A DNA stretch of 64,000 bases, taken from Heterobilharzia americana (Eukaryota > Platyhelminthes > Trematoda > Strigeidida > Schistosomatidae). The notes below the pieces were generated by a model, which saw only the letters and a list, made by a program, of their open reading frames with translations, was not told where the DNA came from and made no database searches. The stretch spans positions 74,033,160 to 74,097,159 of the forward strand of contig OX104130.1 in NCBI GenBank assembly GCA_944470555.2, in the 5' to 3' direction. The translations under genes and the position numbers were made by a program. Positions 30,460 to 43,190 of the stretch are shown one piece after another. The stretch's first letter is position 1. Every line of letters begins with the position of its first letter.

Positions 30460-33400
30460 TCTTAAGTGGTGAGCTCGCTCCTTCCTGCACCTGAGCATTT
30501 CTGCCTTTAAAGTGACAACTTCTGTTCACTAGTACCACAAACTTAGCATCCATGTTCGACCAGATTCCTAAACTCATCAGTATTAGCACAACAACGCATC
30601 CGATCTACCTCGTGTCCACTGGTCAGACAACGCACAAGCATGTTCTATGTATGTCGAAGGTGGCTTTCAAGAGCAAGGGGTCACAGACCCGCCATCTCGA
30701 TCTCTCGCTGCCATACGATCATCGCCGTGGGAATTAAATAGACATAATGCGGCGCTTATGCTCAGCCCTGAAGTTAGCTATCCCTTTACATTGCTGAAAG
30801 CAGCACTTCTGGAGAAAAGCGATCTCACAGATCATCAGCGTTCAGATGAGCTGCTATGCAACATTGAGCTAGGGTTTATTTCGGCTGCGCGAGAGAAATC
30901 ATTGGCCTTCGAACGTTTGGCGATGGCTTCCTCTATGAATTATTCTCTCCGAAACTACCACACCCGGTTCAAACGGTGCTGGTTACGCTCCAGTCGGTTG
31001 CTACTGACGACTCAACAGCCTCGGCTGATAAAACTCTGCAGGTCTGAAGTAGGTAGAAAACCATCGTCGAGAAAACCAGGGGTCAGTACGTGGAAGCGAC
31101 AGATCTATGGAACTCTTTTGGGCAGCTTCCACGAACACAAAGCCCTAAGTCACTACACGCAACCTAGCATTGTTTCGTCCCATCGCAGCATTTCACATTG
31201 ACATCCAACAGTCAGGTCTTGCTTGGTCGAAAATCCTGCATGTTGTTGGTTCCATAACAAATATGATGGAGAGGTCAGAAATTGTCGAAGGCCGTCACTT
31301 TCCACAAAGACTGCCTGAAACCCGGAAACTGCCCTGCAGACAAGCGCTAGCGTCGACCGCAGCCGGCGGTTAAAGCCGTTTGCTGTGCATTGCGCATGCA
31401 AAAAAGAAAGTTCGTTACCTTGTCAACACTGGCGCAGAAGTTAGAGTTCTTTCTGTAACTACAAACGAATGATAGATGACAACATGAAGCTGCCTATCGG
31501 CGGAAATGCCTACTCAGGTCCAGGGTGTAGCAGTGATAAGAGCGAAGTACGCTGTATCCTCGTCCTATCAGACTGGTTGACAAACATATGGAGTCGACAA
31601 AACCAGGGCATAATCTCTTGTGAACAACCACCAATGCTAAGCGTCACGTAACAACCGCAGGTTCACCTGTGGCATCCAAAGCGCACTGCTCAGCCCCTGA
31701 TCAGCTCACAATGACACAAAGTGTGCCCAATCACATGCTTGAGCAGGGGGTCATCAAGCCGTGGAATAGTTCTTGGGCATCACCACTGGACGTGGTTCCA
31801 GAAAGGAATGGAAACGGCTGGTGCCCGACCACTGATTACTGACCGCCTGACGCCAAAACAAAGCCAGGCCAGCGCTCGTTACGTCGCATTCGCGATTTGA
31901 CTGTGAATTTATGCAAGCTGGACATTTCCTCCGAGGTTGACCTGATCAAACAGTACAACCAGACATATACAGAAACAGAAGATATCTCGAAACAGACACT
32001 ATCACACTTCTTGGACTGATGAAATCTTGTGCATGCCCTTTAGTCTACGAATGCGGCGCAAGTATTTCAATGCCTCATGGATGATATCTTCATTGATTTC
32101 GATTTTGTCCACAAGCACAGCGATAACTGCTTCATTGAGAGTTTGTACAAGGAAATTCATCTTAAACACTTGGACCCGGCGTTTTGCCATTAACAAAACC
32201 GTGGTATCACAGTCAACTGTCAGAAATATCAAATATCAGTTGGACCACTCGATTGCCACGGGCATTGTGTTGACAATAAAGGTACACGATTTCTATTGGA
32301 TAAATCGGCGGGTATTCTAAACCCCCGCAAAACAGCTTTGAACTTTCATGGACCCAGCAAGTTTTACTGAAGGTCTATCCCCAACCGCGCTGCTCTCACG
32401 AGGCCACTCACTCACCCAGGGGGATAAAAAGTGGATGACACTGGATAACGCAGATGGCCTGGCCCTCTGCAGGTTCAAGGAATTTATCGCGAATGATACT
32501 ACTCTTATGAACAACGACCTGAATGCTGCTTTGGGTATTTCTGTTAATGTACATGACTCAGCAATCACAGCAATTTACAGCTGCTGACTGGCAACCAGTG
32601 ACCATTTTCCCGAATCGGCGGCAAGAGGAGGTGACAAGTTGAAGGTCAAGGGTTCGTCAATTTCACGAACAGCAAACCGCTAACTGTTTTGCTTGGCCAA
32701 ACTTCCAACAAGCATTACTTATGTGAGCCACGACAGCTATAATACATTTCCCAGCTTGCTTTAAGTAGCCACCACCTACCCAGAGCAAATAATTCTGTCG
32801 CTGACTCGTTGTCTGAAATATCCTTGGTAGACCGTATGGAAGTGTTGTCCTCGTCAAACTGGCTCAGCCCCAAAAAGAAGACCCCGGCCTGGACTGGGAG
32901 TTCCCATCCTCAACTCTCAAGCTACAACAGCGTCTAGGAGGATCTATCGCTGGTGCTGTTTTACGCAATATGTCTGCCAGACAACGACGCCAGCTAGTTC
33001 CAGGAATTCGTCGACGCGACACTTTCAGTGCGCTGCACAAACTATCTTACCCAGGTTTACGAGCCATTGTCAAGCTTATCGAACAACGTTTCTGTCGTTC
33101 TGGGATGAAGAAAGATGTCAAAGGGTGGGCACAGTCGTGAATAGCCTGACGATGGTATGAAATTCCATGGCACATGAGGAGCCTTTCCGGTTCTTTTCCG
33201 GTCTGAGATGCTCATTTCAGTCACATCCGTAGGGGATCCCTTCCGGTATCTAAGGTATGTGCGTATCTTTCCACCTGTCGGACAGTTGTAAGGAATGGTC
33301 AGCAGTAGTATCTATTGAGGATATTACTTCTGAAACCGTAGCTCAAAAGATGGAGAGCTAATTTCGGATGCTCATCCCGCGTAACAGCCGACCGTGGGTG

Positions 33401-34320
33401 CCAAGTCGAGAATGGATTAGCTCAGACCTTAACCGCGCTTTTAGGTTTCTACCAGTCTCGAACGACAGCCTACCATCCACGAGCAGATGGCGTGGTAGAG
33501 CACTTTCACTGGCCACCGGAAACTGTCCTCTCGGCCACCATCATGTCTCACTGGACCGTGGCACAACCTCTAGTCCTACTGGACATCTGGGACGCTTTGA
33601 AAGCTGATTTTCGATGCCCCTGTGCAGAAGGCGTTTACCGAACTACTCTTTTGTGCTGCATGACTAGGTCTACAAATGCGATACATTCGGTTAGGCCTGA
33701 TCCATTTTGACCCCAGTCAACAGATGACTCCAATCACCCCATGCTGCAAAGGACATCACACACCTTCGTGCGCCATAATGCCATTCCTCGACCGCTTGAG
33801 CCACTCTGCGATGAACAATCCAAGGTCGACGAGCGGTGTGAAAATTTAGGTAATCGGGAGAGGCAGACATGGCGATAACGTTAACATCGACCATTTGAGA
33901 CAAGTTAACTCTGAGGGCAACCCCATCCAAGTGGCGTTTCCGTTAACAATAGCTTAGCGAGAGGCACAACGGTCAATGAAAAGCTTGACGGTTTGCCTCA
34001 TAATCCTTATGTTCCATCGTTTTGGTTTCGTCATTTTGTTACTGGGTGGTCAAAAGCTTTCCAAAGTGGGCCAAGATCAAAACGTTTTCACTTAGGTATT
34101 TGTTTTTAACATGTAGTTAATGAATACCTACTAATTTCGTTTTCGAAAACTTTTTCATGTCAGCGGAGACTTATGATGATATTTGAAATGCAAAAAACAC
34201 TTGATGGTGCGTCGAAGCGCCGAAGAGCGTGGTCGGTCCAATTTTGGGCGCACCGTTTATCATGTTTCTAACGAAACCTTGGAATAAGTTCAGACAGTGG
34301 AATATTTTGTCTCCGGGGGT
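30460..34320 (+). pseudogene. Decayed gypsy internal region (gag-pol)
   Basis: The order of blocks follows the intact element at 48619. Primer-site remnant AGTGGTGAGCTCGC at about 30463. A gag start LISI...PIYLV at 30552. ALLEKSDLTDHQRSDELLCNIELG at 30780-30870. Protease with KKKVRYLVNTGAEVRVL near 31405-31455, the catalytic Asp of DTGA changed to Asn. RT with the YIDD motif lost near 32125. RNase H and integrase pieces to about 33955. Many frameshifts and stops; non-functional. Confidence 0.78.
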
Positions 34321-37300
34321 ACACTGCCTATGATTTACTCGCTGCCTAAAATTTCCCAGTGGATTAGCTTATGACTTCAGGTCATAAACACCCCGCAGTT
34401 GTGGATGATAGTATTTCAGCCTGGCCTAACAAAACTTCTATTTTATGGTCTTTTTAACCGTGTCGCATTCCAATATAAATTTCCTTCTGATTATCTTTCA
34501 AATGCGAGTATCAATCACGGTTAGGTAGACCACAAGTGTGGCATTTAAGCTACGGGTGCCCACTGTTGTCTCTCTAAATGACAGCTACTGGCTCGTGGTT
34601 ACCTTCAAAGAATTTCTTTCGTTCCAGACACTTGGACCTCACAAACTTATAACTCAGTTAAGGTTTACAACGAATTTCAGTGCAATATCTTCTAGTAGTG
34701 TGGCATGTAAAGATCCGTGACACAATGTAATGCTTCTTATCCAGGTGTACCCCCAAACTGAATAAAGCATGCTCCTCCTCGAAGTACACTTTTCTGTCAA
34801 CATAGAAAAGTGAAGGACGACGTCGTGAAGGGTATCTTACGTTATAGGCGTAAGGGGTCTCGGCGGCTTCAAATGTGGGCAAGCCTCACAGGTTTTTCAA
34901 ATACATTACAAAACGGCAGTCAAAAGCGATCACGGATTACAGTGTGCTTTCACATTTCCTATGGCAAGTTCCATTTAGGATCTTCCGGAAGAGAACATAG
35001 CCAAGTGCGTGAGGTGAGCATCAGGTGCAGACTTAAAATGCCCGTGAAGGTACACTGTATTTGCATATCGTAAGCAAAACCATGCAGGTGCACACACTGA
35101 AACAGACAGCGAAAGCGCGGTGAGCGATGACATATTCCGTGAGGCCGCTTAAACATATTTAGTGCAAGAGACCACCCGAAGCTCGGAAAGGGATTTCAAA
35201 ATCCTGCGCTGACTTGCGACAGAGGAGTCAACAGACACTTGAACAAATTTGCACCGAGTGCCTGGAAATTACCAGAGGGAGCGCACTGGGTCCAAACTCT
35301 ATGCCTGTACTGGTTTGAAAGAGAGGGTAAGTACGCTAGCGCGGCATTACGAAGGGGAGAAAACTTGTGAGGCCATTGGGCTGCGACTAGATATTGATGG
35401 TTTGTCGTTGTAAAATGATGGTGCTCGAAAGCCGTCTCCTCTTCCAGGCGGAGTTTTCTCACCCCATGAAGGCAGACATCTTCTCAATTAGGTTTTACGA
35501 TGGCTTCAAGAAACCGGATAATATGACCGTATGTCTTGACGAGGTCATAATGGAGCTGTCGAATACTTTGAACAGAAGTGTTTCCACAGCCGCTTTAAAT
35601 CGCCTTGCTCTTGTTAAGTCAGTGGTTGTAGTGTGTAACACTCTGACCCTCCCATCAGTTAAAGCTCCATCCGGTCATATATTGAAGAATTGGTGCGACA
35701 AATGAGAAGCTAGAGGCCACATGGAAGCCTTCTGTGTTGTTTTTTCATGGGGGAGCACGACTGTCTATCATATCTATATTTCCCCATACAAGAGATTGAA
35801 TCCCTCCGTGTAGCTCATTCACTTCTTGAGAAATTGGACACAGACGTGATGGCCATATGCATCTCATACTATTGTGGTTTTCAGGACGCTAATCAGTTTA
35901 CGGTAGCACTTGTCGGCAGACTGAAAGCGTAATATGTCTTCTGCTATGGATGATGGGAATCGTGCATCCCAAAAGATTTCCGAAGGAAGTGCCATATCCT
36001 GCAGAAAGCGGTGTAAGCTACTGAAGGGAGGTAATTGAGCCTGCGGCTGGTTTTGGTGATTTCACATGACGTACTACGGGACATCCTACTGCCTAACTTC
36101 ATGGAATTTTCGGCATCTGTTTACATCCTATGCCATCCTATGTACCGCTTACCTTTTGCGGGCGTCGCTGCATATCAACTAAGGCACTTCCTTGTCAGCT
36201 GCGCATGTTTTTTTGCAGCCGGGTAGATGGTGTGAGAAGTGCGCGCAGTCATACATTTCGCTTCGGATGTCGAACGACTTGACCACCTCGAGAAATTCTC
36301 TATCTCCTCTTCCAAATCATATCTAGGGTCCCTGAAACGAACTCTGGGCGGCACCAGACCTGGTGATCATTTTTCAGGGCACACCAACTGCTGTAACCAA
36401 CATTAGGGAGGACAGGATGTCGGTCCCGCGTTATCGCCAAAACTGTAAGGCCATGATTCGGACACCACTGGCTTCATCTGCCGCCAGCGCACACGAAGCT
36501 TCAAGATTGTCACGGAATAAAAATACCACTGCGATTGACAGCACTGATTTCATACGTGTCAGTATTAGGATGTCAACTTCTTACGGTATATCTCCCATGC
36601 CACACACTTATAGGATGATGTTGTATGATGATACTCTTCATTATCGTATGGCTTTGAAGGCATGAGGTGGTAGTGCCGTAACATTTAACAACTGTTGATG
36701 TGTTCATGTAGATAATTTTTGCAGTATTTGCACACTTGCGATATATTATAAATAAATAAATATCTTCATTCGCAAGTTATGAATCTAATATGAGAGAAGC
36801 CGGCTTGCGGGCCTTATCAAATTGATAATTGCAGAGAAACATAAAAGGTTTGAGCAGTTTTGAATGGTACAGAGGGAGGACACTGGACTCTATCACGATA
36901 CCAAGTGTCCTGACGGTTGCAAGTTTCTTCATTTAGCATCATGACCTCAAGGCAATCGCGCCCTCTTTTAGACGGAGGGTAACGAGTCTGTGGTGGCGTA
37001 CATGAAGGGTAAGGAGTTCGCTGTCGTTAGCTCACACCGGCCGTTGAAACCCAACTGCATCCCCTATCAGAGTGACTTATCTTTAGATGATAACCAGCAG
37101 CACGTTGGACCTTCGGACTGTTCGTCCTTCATTTACACACATATGCAGGGTGTGAAAGATATGCCCTTAGATACCCATAGCACAGCTGCGGAAGCGGTGA
37201 CGATGTACAATGAAGTGGTGCGTCAATATCCGTTTCTTGTGCATCCCGCAATACAGCTCTCATACCGGAAGTACCAAAGTAGGGGCACATCCTCAACAAC

Positions 37301-38560
37301 TGAACTTGTGGTTGACTTTACCTAGACAAAATGACAGCTTGGAAATTTCATACCCAACGAATACCGAACCCTCAAGTACGATAGTATCATGCATCTGAAA
37401 CGTTTCCAGCCGAAACGTGGAAGCAGCCAGCAGCAAACCCATGACGTAAGTTTTCTTTGCCACCTATTCAAGTTTTACGATAGGTCACCTCTTACTTCTT
37501 CCGTGAAGGTGAACTCTACGGGAAAATCAAGTCCGTAACCAACAAGTTAGCTGTTAACATACTTCTCCTTGCAGCCATTACTGGAAACCTGTTGAAGAAG
37601 CTGGGTTTCCGGAGGCAGATAGGGAGGTTACAATGAGTAAGTTCACCAGCTTTTCTGATTTCCCCTAAGGAATGCCCGAAAATGACGGGGGGTTAGCGGC
37701 AGACCCCTGTTCATTTGTATGAGGGCCAACGAGCGTCAGTATCTACCGTTGCACACCGAATAGTGGTTTAGGCTGGTCTACTCGTAACATCCGTGGAGGT
37801 GTTTAAAGCGACGGAAATGAAACTTGGGGAGGAAGATCTCCGCGACAGCTTTGTAAGCCAAGCAAATGCACTCGCAAACCATTCCGGTATGCGCAAGTAC
37901 ACAACGTAAGCTTCAGCAACATGAAAACGGCGTTGGCTGAAACATTATGTCATATAATTCGGAAAGAATTCACTCACCATCCTTCTTGGACTAACAAGAA
38001 GTGGAAGAAAGTTAACAAAAATGCACGGAATCAACCGACCGCTCGAAGTTGGTTGTCAGTGGCGTATACGGTCTGTACTTCTTAGAAGAAAGTAAGGATT
38101 TCCAGTTGATACAGCCAAAGGGTGCAAAGAACTTTGACAGCAACTGCACAAAGTCTGTGAAAGATTGGTTCCACAACCTAAGCGGCTATAAAGATGGGAG
38201 AATAAGAAGACTAGCAACTGGCAAACTTGAGTAATTCTCACAGTTGCACTTGCTATCAGAGCGGGAACGACAAAGACCATCAGTCGAGACGGGTTCTGAT
38301 GTCGACGGTCATTAAAGCAGGCCGCTGGGAAGAAATCTCTGACTCTGTGATGAGAAACTGAGAAAGCCTCGGTGTCTAGTAATAAATCCACATTCTGTCT
38401 GAACTTTCACCGTATTGCATCAGTGGCACACATGTATTTACGCAGGGTATGGCCAACTGAAGGATATGCGGTTTTTCCTAGGTACTTCTAGTTGTGGGCT
38501 CTGAACTAAACGAAGTAACTGCCAATGCCAAATCGACCTTCTGCTGTCGTGAATCTTAGG
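34321..38560. other. Unassigned 4.2 kb block, no intact gene
   Basis: Short ORFs only; the longest are 35394-35705 plus (103 aa), 36990-37325 plus (111 aa) and 38056-38391 minus (111 aa). I recognise none. Base composition looks more like the neighbouring old transposons than the AT-rich introns. It lies between the old gypsy 3' UTR and a diverged gypsy LTR, so it may be a large insertion in that element or the body of another dead element. Confidence 0.45.
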
Positions 38561-38628
38561 GCAAGTTGTTGAATAAGTCTCCATCCCAGTTTTCAGCATA
38601 CCCTCTGATTCTGCTCCGTGAAAACTCG

Positions 38629-38971
38629 TGTAGCGTCACAAACTCCTCCGGAATCAACGGCCTAGGGTTCAACGAGATTCAACATCGATGCTGACCTTGG
38701 TAGTTTAACTGGACCAGCCGAGCTGAAGGCCCCAGGTCAAGCACCCTTGCCATTCGGCACGTCTTCGTGCTATGTTGCGCTGCTCGTGATCCACCCTCCA
38801 GCCAGTTTGTTGGAACGCATCGATATCTTGGCGCTGCTTCTCCGACATACTGTTCCCTCCAACTACGCTGTTGTGTTCTTTCTTGGTCTCGCATTCGTGG
38901 GTGTATAAGAAGTACAAATAATTAGTGATCAGTCTCCACCTGTGTCAAGTTCTCACCAGGACAATTCTCAA
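38629..38971 (+). mobile_element. Diverged gypsy LTR (solo or 3' LTR of the old element)
   Basis: It begins TGTAGCGTCA, as in the intact LTRs, and follows them throughout: GCCTAGGGTT, TGCTGACCTTGGTAGTTTAACTGGAC, TTGGAACGCATCGATATCTTGG, CTTGGTCTCGCATTCGTGGGT, AATAATTAGTGATC, CACCAGGACAA. Length about 343 bp, close to the intact LTR. No clear target duplication. No primer site follows. Confidence 0.75.
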
Positions 38972-39290
38972 GTGCTGGCTGAGTACACGTTCTTCCTTGC
39001 TACGACGTGGTCGCGAATGGTTTTCTGTTCAACTCTTCGGAACATAACCTTCACGCCATTGTGTACTTTGGGACTTCCATCTACGTTTGACATGTTGGGT
39101 GGGGCTGAGTATATGCCATTGGTAAGAAGTGAGAATTTACGGTGAAGTCGGTGCAAATGTGGCAGATGTCTTATCACATGTTAAGAAGGCCTGATATACA
39201 CAGCGTCAAATTGATGGTGGGCCCATCAACCTGGAGAAGCTGCCTGGTAACCAATCAAATTCCGGGATTGGCTTGGAGGCCTGAACTTCG
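38972..39290. other. No gene recognised; probable 3' end of the CR1-like element
   Basis: On the minus strand it continues from the CR1-like block at 39311, but the frame is broken and no motif is clear. Confidence 0.35.
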
Positions 39291-40480
39291 GTAGGAAATC
39301 CGTTATAGATCTAAGGAAATTTTACAGGGAAGAAATTGAAACTAAGTGGGGAGTTGAAAGGCTTCAGTGTGACGCTGTAGGCTAAGTTGTGGAGATCATA
39401 ATAACTGTTGTGTTCGAGCTGGAACTCACCACTGCCTGTGAAGGTGAATTTGTGTGAAATATCGAAGAAGAGTGTGAGGCCGATTTGGGTCGTACCATCT
39501 AAAGCGGTTCCAGGTTTAGAGTCATACTTCCAGACTTGTAGTCCTAGTAATCTAGGTGTAAAAGATCTTTGGATACCGCCCATTTTTGGTTTTTCTCTGA
39601 CGAGAATATCACTGGGAACAAATGGATGGCATCCTAGCAGGTTACGTGTAGAAGTTTTATAGAGCGGTGACTTGGCACCTTTGAGGTGGAGGTTACGGAT
39701 CATGCGTTCCAACAGGATTGTAGGTTGGTGTATTTGCGATGCGACCTGTTCGGAGAATGCGGGGCCACCTGAGCATCTCAGGCCAAGGTCACTGACGCCT
39801 TCAAGAACAGGTAGTTTCATAGACCGGAGATGTAGCTGTATGTTTATCGTAGGAGCACCAAGATATATTTAACCATGTTTGCTCGTACCGAAGTGACATT
39901 TCTAAGCACTAGGACGTCTGGATATGATGTTAGGCTCACTTCGTGCAAGTGCATGGAGTTGGGGCAGATCAAGGCAGGTGAATGTGTGCACGACTTTGAG
40001 GTCATCGGCAAGCAGAAGCGGTTTGCCATGTATATAGGGGTTTTGAGCGTCGTGTACGTACACGGTGAATAGAAGATACCCTGAACTACGTCAGAGGTAA
40101 TTAGCATGGACCTTGAAGAGTGTGAATCCACTTTTATTGCTCGAGCGTGATTTACCGGGAAAGATTTAATGCATCCAAATGATGCTTAATCAACATTTAG
40201 AAGCCATGAACTACTAGTTGACAGTGGACGGCCAACACGGTAAAGTGCCATGAAAATGTCTGGATGAACCACTAGGGCTAATCGGTGTCGAGTGCGCATA
40301 GTATCTGTGAAGTTAAAAAAATCAGGACGGCAAGTCGTGTAGGACCCCGATTTCAGGAACTCTGGCTGACTCGACATGAAAGTGTTGTTCCCAAGCGTGT
40401 GTTAAAGAAAGCTTCCTTCAATAACTTTCTCGATAAGCTTAGAGACTGCAGGCATGATACTTATTGACCTATGGTTACTG
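39291..40480 (-). mobile_element. CR1/jockey-type non-LTR element, RT C-terminal half
   Basis: From 40110 downward: SDVVQGI (the GVxQGS block), then in shifted frame YMANRFCL and LADDLKVV-like residues near 40000, then VPVLEGVSDLGLRCSGGPAFSEQVASQI, TSTRNLLGCHPFVPS and MGGIQRSFTPRLLG at 39311-39820. These align with CIRPVLEYCPFILSG and EGVQRHFTLRTLGA of the plus-strand element at 44437. The 169-residue ORF here is transposon-derived and not a host gene. Confidence 0.7.
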
Positions 40481-41150
40481 GCTAGTGTTCTGAACCAGAT
40501 TTATATCTGAGTAGGATAAAAGATGTTCTCCAAATACCGGGGCGTGTGAAAGGTTCTGCAGACGCGGAAAGTATTTTATGTAATAATAACGGTATAACTG
40601 GTCACCAAATTCAAAGAACTACGACGATTCTCCGTGTCAGCCCTAATGGAGCGTTTTAACGTCCTAATGGCTTCATTGACATTAGAATATGTGGACTCAA
40701 CAGGCCCTACTGGCGTTGGTGGAAGAGAGGAATAATTTTAATGGTGCAGACAGTATTGGGATCACGGGAAAGATCTACAGGTTCCAGATGGCTGGCTTCA
40801 TATATGTCGCTGAAAACTTCACACACGCGGTAAGGTCGAATCTGTACGCCTCTTTTTCACGTGGTTCTTGATCATATCAATTTGCAGATTTCCTGTTGTG
40901 TCTGACCACTTATTACTACATTTTTGTAGTAATATTTCAGTCCATTCCATATAGTTGGCTTGCAGCTCCGCTATTCTCTTCACATACTGTATCACCAGCG
41001 TTTCGGTATACTACGTATAGCCGTTAGCTGTTTTCTATTTTGATAAAAAGCTTCGATTTTAGCGTCTTTTTAAATGGAAAGGTCTAAGGCTAAACGTTCT
41101 AAAATTGGCTTCTCTAGTGAGGAGAAGCAAAGACTTGGTCATCCCAGTGC
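40481..41150. other. No gene recognised
   Basis: May contain the 5' end of the plus-strand CR1-like element; no start signal identified. Confidence 0.35.
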
Positions 41151-41207
41151 TCTACTGTGTGGCGGAAGCATTGTCACTCCGTGAAACTCAGATCTCGATG
41201 ATCTGGT

Positions 41208-41582
41208 ATGCCCCACGCCTTTTTCAGAACCGAAGATATCATATCAGTCATGAGCAGCAGTATTAACGACCACAGGAAAGAAATCGATAACATTAAGACC
41301 ATGATGGAAGAGATTCGGAGAATAGTTGGGGATTTCTATCCATTAGCACATCTTCTGTGGAAACATGAGAATTTAGTTGAAGACCATATAGTGAAGGCAG
41401 AAAACTTAATAGACCACCTGGCGACGGGGGTAACGAAGAGACTATCGTCGTCCCAACAGGCCATCGTCTATAGCATACCTGATACTCCACCCCTGGATGT
41501 AGTTAAGACGAAGGTATTAAACCCATGCCGTATGCTAGGAATACACTGTGACTGTAAGCGCCTCCGCAAAAAGTCAGCGTAG
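41208..41582 (+). CDS. Putative ORF1 remnant of the CR1/jockey-type element
   Basis: 124 residues. The N-terminal half (SSINDHRKEIDNIKTMMEEIRR) looks like a coiled coil; it is followed by a basic tail with CDCKRLRKKSA. It lies upstream of the endonuclease and RT remnants on the same strand, the position of ORF1 in CR1 or jockey elements. A second frame at 41594-41935 (RRKQKRSG..., Ser-rich) may continue it. No zinc knuckle was seen. Confidence 0.4.
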   Translation: MPHAFFRTEDIISVMSSSINDHRKEIDNIKTMMEEIRRIVGDFYPLAHLLWKHENLVEDHIVKAENLIDHLATGVTKRLSSSQQAIVYSIPDTPPLDVVKTKVLNPCRMLGIHCDCKRLRKKSA

Positions 41583-42299
41583 TCTAGCTGCCCATGATCC
41601 TCAAGTTCACTACTTCATTTGACGCCAAGAGATTTATTAAACCACAAGGCCACATAAGGTTGCATAGCAGCTTTAAAAATATTGCTATTGCACAAGACAA
41701 AACCGCGTGCCAACGCAGAAAACAAAAAAGGAGTGGCCTGGCCAGTTCATCCCCTTTAAACACAGAGGCTTCTGTGTGCACAAACGGACCTTCAGAAAGT
41801 GCTGACATGGTCAGTATTTCTGTTGGATGTATCTCTTCCTCTGTGCAACGGTCTCAGTCAAATCTAGCTACAAGTGAACCTGATCCTTCAGCTGCTCATA
41901 AAAAGAAAACTGTTGGTACCCCAAGGTCACCATAAACAGAAGACCGCTGGGTGACAGAAAACTCAGAAGTTCGGGCTAAACCACGCCATCTAAAGCTAAA
42001 ACGGTTTTGAGGAAGGACCATTTCAGGCGCATGCTTTCCAATGACGGAGAAGAATATTTCACGGCTAAGATGCTAGCAATACATGAACCCAAAGGTCAAG
42101 TTTTCCGTCAAACCCCCTTTTTCAGAAGTGAGTGCCACGGCAACTCAAGGTTGCATCACGCGAAACACTCCTTTGGACGACGTCCCTTCAATCACAGGGG
42201 TCACAACGTGGTGCCGAGTAGCGTACCGAAAGCCCAAATGTCCTACGTACCGCAAACACCTAACCACGGTTCAGCTGTACATCTTAATAATCCTAGTTA

Positions 42300-43190
42300 A
42301 TACTTTAGGAACAGATGTACACTCCCTGCAAGAAACTTCCCCACTTATGAACCCTACCAAGATTTTTTTCGGGTCCTGCACAATATGTACTACCCATGGT
42401 ATTTACGCTCTTTCGACCCCCTGATAACACAGGCTGGAACCAATTTCCTCGACTTACACCGGTCATAAACCATACCTTACGCCAACAGTAAAGAAGAGAT
42501 GCACGTTAACAACCTATAAGTGCCGTGAAAAACTAGGCAATCATATACTTATGAGAGACAGAAACTCACCGGTCACACCGGCACCCCCCACTGTTGAGTT
42601 CTATCACGTCCGAGACATTGGTAGTGCATCGTCTAGAGAACTGAATACCAGAAACCCACGCGTGGAGATAGTATACTGGACGTAGTCTTTTGCTGTGACA
42701 TCATCCCTGTCACTACCCACGTTAGTAGCGAGTTTTCTAACAGTGACCATAGGATGGTATTCTGTTGCTTACCAATTCTTCCTCCCAGTGGGGAAAACAA
42801 ACAGTCTTCAAATTATACTCAGCGTCGAAGCTACAAGAATATGGAATGGTAAGTACCCATCGAGCTCCTCAGGCGCTCTCCATGGGACGACTACTTTACC
42901 GCAGCCTCATTAACAGGCACACTCTCACTTTTCTACGGAAATATAGAGCAGTGTCTAGATACTGTTGCTCCCGTAAAAACGGTTAGGGTTTATGAGGAGC
43001 CAGACCCATATATTCCTTAAATATTCCGCAATAAGCTTAGGAAATTATCATCACATTGCCATTCGTCGAAAGACTTCATATCGCTGTACTCAATTTATGA
43101 GAGTTACGAGCCCATTAAGACACTACGTGCAAAGCGCACAGTAAAAGAAGGGGTCGTCGCTCTCAACAGCGGCTCTAGAATATGCAGGTT
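42300..43190 (+). pseudogene. AP-type endonuclease remnant of the CR1/jockey element
   Basis: After frame corrections the order fits an apurinic endonuclease: a degraded N-terminal part near 42300, then GDSILDVVFCCDIIPVTTH and SSEFSNSDHRMVF near 42665-42755. The SDH motif is the catalytic His region. Several frameshifts are present. Confidence 0.6.

Noticed and set aside
39311..39820. 169-residue minus-strand ORF as a host gene
   Set aside because: Its residues align in order with the C-terminal part of the CR1/jockey-type element at 44437-44961; it is transposon-derived.
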